A stretch of 13,525 bases of DNA from Methylobacterium sp. Its GTDB lineage: Bacteria; Pseudomonadota; Alphaproteobacteria; Rhizobiales; Beijerinckiaceae. Of this stretch, positions 7,808-13,525 are shown one piece after another (the stretch's first letter is position 1; the number at the start of each line of letters is the position of its first letter). The notes under the pieces were generated by a model. That model had not been told where the DNA came from and did no database searches. It saw only the letters and a list, made by a program, of their open reading frames with translations. The stretch spans positions 1 through 13,525 of the forward strand of contig JADCCH010000376.1 in assembly GCA_020252865.1 (NCBI GenBank). The letters are read 5' to 3'. The position numbers were made by a program, and so were the translations under genes.

Positions 7808-8617
7808 ATGCCGAATGAGGAGAGTTCGCACCGGCAATTGCTCGAATTCCTGGTTGCCGCCGGGGTCGAGACGCCGCTTGACGAGCATCCGGTGGACCGG
7901 TTCGCGCTCTCCGTGCCGCCACCGGCCAAGGCCGAAGTGCCGCGTCCAGACCCGGAAGTACACGCCGAGCCGCGAGCGACCGCCGGCGGTGCCCCTGCCC
8001 CGCTCGCGCCCGATGCCGCCATCATGGAAGCGCGGCGGCTCGCCGCTTCCGCGCCGGATCTCGAGACCCTGCGGGCGCTGCTCGATGCCTTCGAGGGCTG
8101 CGCGCTGAAATCCACGGCTTCGCGCCTCGTCTTCGCGGATGGGGAGCCCGGCGCTCCGGTGATGATCGTGGGCGAGGCGCCGGGCCGCGACGAGGATGAA
8201 ATCGGCCGTCCCTTCGTGGGGCGCGCCGGGCAATTGCTGGACAAGATGCTCTCCGCGATCGGGCTTAACCGCGGAAACGTCTATGTCGCGAACACGGTTC
8301 CCTGGCGCCCGCCGGGCAATCGCACGCCGACGCCGCAGGAGATCGCGATCTGCCTGCCCTTCATCACGCGGCAGATCGAGCTTTCCGCGCCTGAGATCCT
8401 CGTGACCATGGGCGCGCCCGCGACCCAGACCTTGCTTGGGCAGAAGGAAGGCATCCTGCGCCTGCGTGGCCGCTGGTTCGAATACGGGTTGAAGGGTCGG
8501 CCCATTCCCGCGCTGGCGACGCTTCATCCGGCCTATCTCCTGCGCCAGCCTTCACAGAAGGCGCTGGCCTGGCGCGACCTGCGCGCTCTCCGGGCAAAAC
8601 TGCGCCATCTTGCATGA
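7808..8617 (+). CDS. uracil-DNA glycosylase, family 4-like
   Basis: A 269-aa base-excision repair enzyme that removes uracil from DNA. Motif A, GEAPGRDEDEIGRPFVGRAG, is at 122-141 and motif B, HPAYLL, begins at His240; both are typical of family 4. Residues 1-90 are a Pro/Ala-rich, low-complexity extension. Canonical family 4 enzymes bind a 4Fe-4S cluster with four cysteines. Here only Cys98 (EGCALK) and Cys182 (AICLPF) remain at the expected places. The CRPP cysteine is Trp166 (VPWRPPGNR) and the first CxxC is incomplete. I recall the same VPWRPPGNR in other Hyphomicrobiales, so this may be a clade feature rather than damage. The ATG at 7808 has AGGGAG slightly far upstream (about 11 bases). 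It is followed on the same strand by the YpfJ-like gene. Confidence 0.92.
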   Translation: MPNEESSHRQLLEFLVAAGVETPLDEHPVDRFALSVPPPAKAEVPRPDPEVHAEPRATAGGAPAPLAPDAAIMEARRLAASAPDLETLRALLDAFEGCALKSTASRLVFADGEPGAPVMIVGEAPGRDEDEIGRPFVGRAGQLLDKMLSAIGLNRGNVYVANTVPWRPPGNRTPTPQEIAICLPFITRQIELSAPEILVTMGAPATQTLLGQKEGILRLRGRWFEYGLKGRPIPALATLHPAYLLRQPSQKALAWRDLRALRAKLRHLA

Positions 8618-8703
8618 ACCCGACTCATGGATCGCGCGGGCGGGGGGGATGATCCGGAACGGAAAGACAGATATCCGCGTTCGCGGCGCGAGGGAGAAAA
8701 AGA

Positions 8704-9594
8704 ATGCGGCTCGACGAAATCGGTGAATCCAATAACATCGAGGATCGACGCGGCCAGGGCGGCGGCTTCGGCGGCGGCTTTCCCGGCGGTCGCGGCGGCC
8801 TCGGTTTTGGCACCATCGCGGTGCTGACGCTCGTCGGCTATCTGTTCGGGATCAATCCGGCGATCCTCATCGGCGGCGCGGAGATGATCGGCACGGGACG
8901 TGACACCATCTCCCAGCGCTCCCTGCCACCGCCGGGTTCCGCCGGACAGGACGAGCTTCGCTCTTTTGTCTCGCGGGTATTGCGGACCAACGAGGATGTC
9001 TGGCAGCAGGTTCTGCCGGAGCAGAGCGGCGTGGCCTTCCGGCCCGCTTCGCTGGTTCTCTTCCGGGGTGCGACGCGCTCGGCCTGCGGGGGCGCGCAGA
9101 GTGCGATGGGCCCATTCTACTGCCCGGCCGATACGCGCATCTATCTCGACATGAGCTTCTTCGAGCAGATGCGCACCCGGATGCGCGCGGGCGGGGATTT
9201 TGCCTATGCCTATGTGATCGCGCATGAAATGGGCCACCATATCCAAAATCTGCTGGGCATCCTGCCGCGTGTCCAGGCGGCGCAGCAGCGCCTTTCCCGC
9301 CGGGAGGCGAACGCGCTTTCCGTGCGTGCGGAACTGATGGCGGATTGCCTTGCGGGCGTCTGGGCGCATCACGCCAACCAGCGCTGGCGCATCCTCGAGC
9401 AGGGCGATCTCGAGGAGGCGCTCGCCGCCGCTGCCGCCATCGGCGATGACAAGCTCCAGAAGCAGGCGCAGGGCTACATCGTGCCGGACAGTTTCACGCA
9501 CGGCACATCCGAGCAGCGCATGCGCTGGCTGAAGCAGGGTCTGCGCACCGGCAGCGTGAAGGCCTGCGATACCTTCAATGCACGCGCGCTCTGA
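8704..9594 (+). CDS. ypfJ: YpfJ-family neutral zinc metalloprotease
   Basis: A 296-aa membrane-anchored putative zinc peptidase. A short acidic N-terminus and a Gly-rich linker (about 18-36) precede one hydrophobic segment (FGTIAVLTLVGYLFGINPAI, about 35-54). The catalytic domain has HEMGHH at 174-179, with zinc ligands His174 and His178 and the general base Glu175. A second conserved block, AELMADCLAGVW (209-220), may supply the third ligand (Glu210 or Asp214). Family hallmarks GPFYCP and the C-terminal GTSEQRMRWL are present. Substrates of this family are poorly known. The ATG at 8704 is preceded by GAGGGAG. The gene lies 86 bases after the uracil-DNA glycosylase gene and 73 bases before the cytochrome gene. 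The upstream gap holds a run of seven G's (8642-8648). Confidence 0.92.
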   Translation: MRLDEIGESNNIEDRRGQGGGFGGGFPGGRGGLGFGTIAVLTLVGYLFGINPAILIGGAEMIGTGRDTISQRSLPPPGSAGQDELRSFVSRVLRTNEDVWQQVLPEQSGVAFRPASLVLFRGATRSACGGAQSAMGPFYCPADTRIYLDMSFFEQMRTRMRAGGDFAYAYVIAHEMGHHIQNLLGILPRVQAAQQRLSRREANALSVRAELMADCLAGVWAHHANQRWRILEQGDLEEALAAAAAIGDDKLQKQAQGYIVPDSFTHGTSEQRMRWLKQGLRTGSVKACDTFNARAL

Positions 9595-9667
9595 TCTTGC
9601 GCAAGGACGTCATCCGCCTGCATGGCAGAGCATTGCCGAGACATAACGAAACAAGGAGCGATATCGC

Positions 9668-9982
9668 ATGCGCAACGCCATACTGGCTGCAATGACGCTG
9701 GCGGCGACGGCCCTGCCCGCCCTTTCGCAGGAGAGGCAGCCGCGGCGCGATCTCATCCTTGAATGCATGGCCTGCCACGGCGATGATGGCATCGCCAAGG
9801 ACAAGGGCGTGCCGCATCTCGCCGGCCAGAATTACGAATACCTGTTGAAGCAGCTCCACGATTTCCAGAAGGGGCGTCGTCCGCACAAGGAAATGCGCGT
9901 GATGAGCCGGTTGATGACGGAATTCGAATTGCAGGAGATCGCCGATTTCTACGCCCGCCTGCCGCGAGACCCGAAACCCTGA
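9668..9982 (+). CDS. small periplasmic class I c-type cytochrome
   Basis: A 104-aa protein with a signal peptide (ILAAMTLAATALPALS, cleavage near 20-21) and one covalent heme site, CMACH at 33-37, in the cytochrome c4/c553-like context CMACHGDDGIAKDKGVPHLAGQ. The distal methionine ligand is probably Met76 or Met79 (KEMRVMSRLM). The C-terminal helix ELQEIADFYARLP is typical of the fold. It would shuttle electrons in the periplasm; the partner oxidase or dehydrogenase is not in the window. AAGGAG lies 9 bases upstream of the ATG. The stop codon directly abuts the stop of the convergent glycosyltransferase-like gene, forming TGATCA. Confidence 0.92.
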   Translation: MRNAILAAMTLAATALPALSQERQPRRDLILECMACHGDDGIAKDKGVPHLAGQNYEYLLKQLHDFQKGRRPHKEMRVMSRLMTEFELQEIADFYARLPRDPKP

Positions 9983-10501
9983 TCATTCCGGCACGCGCCG
10001 GGCGGCCACGGGGAGCCGCGCGAGGTTGGCATAGCGATGCGTGAAGGGATCGGCCTTCATCTGCGCCACCTGCCGGCTCACCGAGCCTGGCAGCAGCAGA
10101 ACCTGATCCCGCCCCGGCGCCGATGAAGCCGCCGCGAAAATCCGGCTGAGCAGGGAACGCGGTCTTTCGGTTTCCGTCGCGGCCGGTCGATCGCCCAGAA
10201 GCGGCAGCGAATCCGCGAGAACCGGCCAGAATTCCTGTCCCAACATCAGCCCCGTATCCATGACGAGAAGCGGCGAGCCGCCGGCATTCGCCACCACACG
10301 ACTGAAACCTTCGGCCCAATCCGCCTCCACGAGCACGCGACAGCCCGCGGAATCGGCGATTTCCTCGATTTCGCGATTTCGCTCGGCGGCGACGAGGGTG
10401 GCGGAACCCACAAGCCCCTCGACAACGCCCCGCACCAACGGGCCGAGGGTGGAGGCAAGCGCAAGAGGCGCGGGTCGCGCCTGGATGACCGCGGAGAACA
10501 T
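9983..10501 (-). CDS. degenerate family 2 glycosyltransferase-like protein
   Basis: A 172-aa protein. The start MFSAVIQARPAPLALASTL, the segment VVEGLVGSATLVAA and the segment ADSAGCRVLV follow the first half of a GT-A (family 2) nucleotide-sugar domain. I recall a short protein of this kind next to PA0069 radical SAM genes in Hyphomicrobiales. The expected DxD metal site is not evident: the place where it should follow LLVMD reads TGLM. Catalytic activity is therefore doubtful. The C-terminal part (GRDQVLLLPGSVSRQVAQM) is conserved-looking but of unknown role. The ATG at 10501 was chosen because it begins the family sequence; an ATG at 10516 is in frame. Neither has a Shine-Dalgarno sequence. 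Confidence 0.72.
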   Translation of the reverse strand: MFSAVIQARPAPLALASTLGPLVRGVVEGLVGSATLVAAERNREIEEIADSAGCRVLVEADWAEGFSRVVANAGGSPLLVMDTGLMLGQEFWPVLADSLPLLGDRPAATETERPRSLLSRIFAAASSAPGRDQVLLLPGSVSRQVAQMKADPFTHRYANLARLPVAARRVPE

Positions 10502-10624
10502 AAGACAATATTGCATTGCACAACGAGAAAAAATCAAGGGCACAGGCGGATGGCAGGAAAATCGCGCGAAACGAAACGCGCGCGCCCCTTGACGAATCGG
10601 ATTTGTTCGATTTTTGTTCTCTTC
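10502..10624. promoter_or_regulatory. divergent promoter region, both genes possibly leaderless
   Basis: This is the AT-richer gap between the glycosyltransferase-like gene and the radical SAM gene. On the plus strand TTGACG (10589-10594) lies 36 bases before the chosen ATG at 10625, with TTTTGT (10612-10617) at 17-base spacing. On the minus strand TTGATT (10537-10532) lies about 36 bases before the ATG at 10501, with the AT-rich CAATATTG palindrome (10506-10513) near the -10 position. Neither ATG has a Shine-Dalgarno. A GANTC site (GAATC, 10594-10598) overlaps the plus-strand -35. Confidence 0.35.
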
Positions 10625-11749
10625 ATGCGCAAGCCCTTCGCCCGCCTGTCCGGGGAACCGCTGGAAGCCCGGAATGCCACCCGCATTGCCGATTCGAACC
10701 GCCGCGGGCGGGGTTCGATCAGCAACCTCGCGGGTCGTCATGAGCCGCAGATGCGTGAAGTCTTCGATGATGGCTGGAGCGAGGAAGAGGCCGCGCCGGC
10801 GCTTCGCACCGAAACCAGCCTGGAGCAGGCCCGCACCATCATCACCCGGAACCGGTCTCCGGATATCCCGTTCGACCGCTCCATCAACCCCTATCGGGGC
10901 TGCGAGCATGGCTGTTCCTATTGCTTTGCGCGGCCCACCCACGCCTATCTCGGCCTGTCGCCGGGCCTCGATTTCGAGACGAAACTCACGGCGAAACCCA
11001 ATGCAGCGGAATTGCTGGAACGGGAGCTTGCCCGGCCGGGCTATCAGCCCAAACCCATCGCGCTTGGCACGAATACCGACCCCTACCAGCCGATCGAGCG
11101 CGAGCATCGCATCACGCGCAGCATCCTGGAAGTTCTGTCGCGCGTGGGCCATCCGGTGACGATCGTCACGAAATCGGCCGGCGTGACGCGCGACATCGAC
11201 ATCCTCGCGCCCATGGCCGAACGTGGTCTTTCGAAGGTCGCAATTTCGCTGACCACGCTTGATCGCAAGCTCGCCCGCGCCATGGAGCCGCGCGCGTCAA
11301 CCCCGCAGAAGCGGCTCGATGCCATCCGCCAATTGTCGGAAGCGGGCATCCCCACCGCGGTGATCACAGCACCCATCATCCCGGCGATCAACGATCCGGA
11401 GATCGAGGCCTTGCTCGAAGCGGCTCAGGCGGCAGGCGCGCGCGAAGCAGGCTATGTGCTGCTGCGCCTGCCGCTCGAATTGCGTGATCTCTTCCGCGAA
11501 TGGCTGCTCGCGCATTATCCCGGCAAACTGCGCCATGTGCTGAGCCTCGTGCAATCGACACGCGGCGGCAAGGACTATGTCGCGGATTTCGAAACGCGGC
11601 AGACCGGCACGGGGTTTTATGCCGAATTGATCGCCAAGCGCCACCGCCTCGCCTGCGAACGGCTCGGCCTTTTGCGGCGCCACCAGCGCCTGAGGACCGA
11701 TCTCTTCGCGCCGCCGGGCCTGCCGGGCCAGCAACTCTCGCTGCTCTGA
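10625..11749 (+). CDS. PA0069-family radical SAM protein
   Basis: A 374-aa radical SAM enzyme related to the SplB/spore photoproduct lyase group. The 4Fe-4S motif CxxxCxxC is at Cys93, Cys97 and Cys100 (GCEHGCSYCFARPTHAYLG). Family blocks flank it: RRGRGSISN near the start, IITRNRSPDIPFDRSINPYRG before the cluster, and GTNTDPYQPIE, KSAGVTRDIDIL and MEPRASTPQKRLDAI after it. The real substrate of the PA0069 family is not established to my knowledge. I chose the ATG at 10625 because it precedes the conserved region by a typical distance; an in-frame ATG at 10550 has GGCGG nearby and would add 25 poorly conserved residues. The stop is one base from the stop of the convergent membrane-protein gene. 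Confidence 0.93.
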   Translation: MRKPFARLSGEPLEARNATRIADSNRRGRGSISNLAGRHEPQMREVFDDGWSEEEAAPALRTETSLEQARTIITRNRSPDIPFDRSINPYRGCEHGCSYCFARPTHAYLGLSPGLDFETKLTAKPNAAELLERELARPGYQPKPIALGTNTDPYQPIEREHRITRSILEVLSRVGHPVTIVTKSAGVTRDIDILAPMAERGLSKVAISLTTLDRKLARAMEPRASTPQKRLDAIRQLSEAGIPTAVITAPIIPAINDPEIEALLEAAQAAGAREAGYVLLRLPLELRDLFREWLLAHYPGKLRHVLSLVQSTRGGKDYVADFETRQTGTGFYAELIAKRHRLACERLGLLRRHQRLRTDLFAPPGLPGQQLSLL

Positions 11750-11750
11750 T

Positions 11751-12236
11751 TCAGGCGCGGACGAAGAAGATGCGCAGGGCAAGCGCCGTGACCACCACGG
11801 CCGCACCCAGCATGGCAAGGCGAAGGAACAGGCCGCGCCAGTTCATCGGCGCATCGGGATCGGCGACAACAAAGCCGGTGGAAAAGCCCCAGGGCCAGAA
11901 CCAGGTGCGCAGCGGCGGTTTCTTCGGCGGCATCGGCCTGGCCTGCGCCGCTGCGGGATCGATCTTCGGTGCGTCGATCATCAGCGAGGCCCGTTCGCGA
12001 TAAGCTGCGAGCCGGCGATCGGCCGTCTCCCCCAGCAGGAAGAGGCGGATCTCGCCCTCATTCGGCTTGCGTTGTTCGGCAGCCTCGAACGCGGTGACCC
12101 AATCCAGGAAAGCCCGGCGATGAAGCGCGAAGGCCACGAGGCCCTCTGCGTCGTCTTCATCCGCAACAAGCTTGGCAAGAAGCGCAACTTCGCTGTCCAG
12201 CGCCGCGGCCAGCGAACCGGTTGTCTTCTCCGCCAT
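11751..12236 (-). CDS. hypothetical protein with one C-terminal membrane helix
   Basis: I do not recognise a family. The 161-aa product has an Ala/Leu/Glu-rich helical N-terminal half, a Pro/Lys-rich linker (PMPPKKPPL), an aromatic patch (RTWFWPWGF) and a hydrophobic helix at about 136-157 followed by only four residues. That layout suggests a tail-anchored or single-span membrane protein with most of its length in the cytoplasm. The start at 12236 is supported by GAGGAA 8 bases upstream and by the loss of protein-like composition before it. The gene is divergent from rnhB and convergent with the radical SAM gene, with a single base between the two stops. Function is unknown. Confidence 0.78.
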   Translation of the reverse strand: MAEKTTGSLAAALDSEVALLAKLVADEDDAEGLVAFALHRRAFLDWVTAFEAAEQRKPNEGEIRLFLLGETADRRLAAYRERASLMIDAPKIDPAAAQARPMPPKKPPLRTWFWPWGFSTGFVVADPDAPMNWRGLFLRLAMLGAAVVVTALALRIFFVRA

Positions 12237-12304
12237 GGCAAATTTCCTCTTCCCGATTCGGGTGCTGCGGGAGCATTGTGGCCGGAAGCCCAGGCCGATC
12301 AACT

Positions 12305-12358
12305 CCCCTGCCTCCAATCCCCTGCCTCCAATCCCTTGCCTCCAATCCCTTGCCTCAA
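12305..12358. repeat. 14-base direct tandem repeat, nearly four copies
   Basis: The unit CCCCTGCCTCCAAT occurs at 12305-12318 and 12319-12332, then as the variant CCCTTGCCTCCAAT at 12333-12346, then as a truncated copy at 12347-12358. The array ends 6 bases before the rnhB start codon. There are no spacers, so this is a minisatellite-like array rather than a CRISPR. The unit length is not a multiple of three. Confidence 0.9.
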
Positions 12359-12364
12359 CGCCCG

Positions 12365-12985
12365 ATGCCGAAACCCTGGTCGCCCCTTTCCCCTGCCGCG
12401 CGCAAGGCTCGCCTGCTGGCGGGGCTGGACGAGGTGGGACGCGGGCCGCTTGCCGGCCCCGTGGTGGCGGCAGCGGTGGTTCTTCCGGCGGATTTTCCCA
12501 TCGACGAGCTTGCGGATTCCAAAAGCCTGCGTCCCGCGCGCCGAAGGCTTCTTTCGGATCTCATCCGGAATCATTGTGCGGTGGGCGTTGCCAGCCTGCC
12601 CGCGCCGGCGATCGACCGACTGAACATCCGGGCCGCGAGCCTCGAGGCCATGCGCCGCGCGATTCTCGCGCTTCCGGTTGTTCCCGACTTTGCCCTCGTC
12701 GATGGTCGCGACATTCCGCCTGGACTTCCCTGCCCGGCGGAAGCGGTCGTGAAGGGGGATGCAACGGTTGCCGCCATCGCTGCCGCCTCTCTTGTCGCGA
12801 AGGTCGCGCGCGACGCCATCATGGTGAAGGCGGCCGGGGAATTTCCAGGCTATGGCTTTGAGAAGCATATGGGATATGGATCTCGGGCCCATCTTGCCGC
12901 CCTGCCGGAAAAGGGGCTGACGCCGCTCCACCGCCTGTCTTTCGCACCCTGCCGGGCGATCGCCAGAAACAGTTTGCAATTCTGA
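12365..12985 (+). CDS. rnhB: ribonuclease HII
   Basis: A 206-aa cytoplasmic endonuclease that cuts RNA-DNA hybrids and removes single ribonucleotides from DNA. The four metal-binding acidic residues are visible: Asp22 and Glu23 in GLDEVGRGPLAGPVVAAAV, Asp113 in ALVDGRD, and Asp132 in KGDATVAAIAAASLVAK. The GYGFEKHMGYG block follows, and the length is normal. The ATG at 12365 is placed by family length. It has no Shine-Dalgarno; the 14-base repeat array occupies that region. In-frame upstream options (TTG at 12350, ATG at 12221) have no better context, and 12221 lies inside the opposite-strand gene. It precedes ccrM, an order I recall as common in Hyphomicrobiales. Confidence 0.96.
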   Translation: MPKPWSPLSPAARKARLLAGLDEVGRGPLAGPVVAAAVVLPADFPIDELADSKSLRPARRRLLSDLIRNHCAVGVASLPAPAIDRLNIRAASLEAMRRAILALPVVPDFALVDGRDIPPGLPCPAEAVVKGDATVAAIAAASLVAKVARDAIMVKAAGEFPGYGFEKHMGYGSRAHLAALPEKGLTPLHRLSFAPCRAIARNSLQF

Positions 12986-13005
12986 GTGGTGCAAAAACGG
13001 GACAA

Positions 13006-13019
13006 GATCAAATTTGATC
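13006..13019. promoter_or_regulatory. 14-base perfect palindrome between rnhB and ccrM
   Basis: GATCAAATTTGATC is a perfect, AT-rich inverted repeat 20 bases after the rnhB stop and 68 bases before the ccrM start. The half-sites ATCAA and TTGAT point outward, which is the reverse of an FNR/FixK box, so that family is not implied. No T-run follows, so it is not an intrinsic terminator. It is a candidate operator for ccrM; I found no GANTC site and no clear CtrA box in the same gap. Confidence 0.4.
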
Positions 13020-13045
13020 CATAAACCCGGCCTTCACTGTCTTAG

Positions 13046-13525
<480 letters not shown>

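Noticed and set aside
7655..8527. Upstream extension of the ETF-QO frame
   Set aside because: The sequence before the MATDLEL start is not family-like, overlaps the uracil-DNA glycosylase gene and would skip the excellent Shine-Dalgarno at 7654.
8642..8648. Run of seven G's before the ypfJ-like gene as a phase-variable switch or G-quadruplex
   Set aside because: It lies in a leader and not in a coding frame or a promoter spacer I can define, and there are not four G-tracts.
8622..12259. Enrichment of GANTC methylation sites in intergenic regions (8622, 10594 and 12255 found)
   Set aside because: Three sites in roughly 1 kb of intergenic sequence is about what base composition predicts by rough estimate, so no enrichment is claimed.
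12305..12358. CRISPR array
   Set aside because: The units are 14 bases and directly adjoining with no spacers, and no cas gene is present.
13006..13019. FNR/FixK-type site at the ccrM palindrome
   Set aside because: The half-sites are ATCAA then TTGAT with a 2-base centre, the reverse order of TTGAT-N4-ATCAA.

Overview
The window reads as a chromosomal, GC-rich alphaproteobacterial segment, most likely from the order Hyphomicrobiales (Rhizobiales). The basis is a CcrM-type GANTC adenine methyltransferase directly after rnhB, a PA0069-type radical SAM gene next to a degenerate glycosyltransferase-like gene, a TPR gene coupled to ispE, an alphaproteobacterial-type family 4 uracil-DNA glycosylase with a tryptophan in place of a cluster cysteine, and a Tyr/Arg/Trp-rich secreted-protein tail at the left edge. 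The taxonomic call is from family memory, not from a search. Nothing resembling phage, plasmid, IS, CRISPR, toxin-antitoxin or a known defence island is visible.

Layout. Positions 1-109 hold the 3' end of a small plus-strand gene. Positions 167-910 (minus) are a TrmN6-like methyltransferase, divergent from a long-chain polyprenyl diphosphate synthase (1012-2028, plus). A tight minus-strand operon follows, read from right to left: TPR protein (5185-3401), ispE (3411-2539) and a DinB-fold protein (2535-2029). Its last stop codon abuts the stop of the polyprenyl synthase. A roughly 300-base non-coding stretch (5186-5489) leads to a thioredoxin-fold gene broken by a frame change and an in-frame stop (5490-5893). 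A strong bidirectional terminator separates that gene from the convergent ETF-ubiquinone oxidoreductase gene (7654-5966, minus).

The ETF-QO gene is divergent from a plus-strand group: uracil-DNA glycosylase, a YpfJ-family zinc metalloprotease and a small c-type cytochrome (7808-9982). A convergent glycosyltransferase-like gene (10501-9983) is divergent from the PA0069 radical SAM gene (10625-11749). A small one-helix membrane protein (12236-11751, minus) is divergent from rnhB (12365-12985), which is followed by the 5' part of ccrM running off the right edge (13088-13525).

Functionally this is mostly housekeeping with a loose quinone/isoprenoid theme. IspE makes isoprenoid precursors, the polyprenyl synthase makes the quinone side chain, and ETF-QO feeds electrons into the quinone pool. 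Replication and repair are represented by the uracil-DNA glycosylase, RNase HII and CcrM. I found no convincing new multi-gene system. The points worth a second look are the broken thioredoxin-like gene, a palindromic operator-like element inside the ETF-QO promoter, a 14-base tandem repeat where the rnhB ribosome-binding site should be, a palindrome ahead of ccrM, and convergent genes with zero or one base between their stops.
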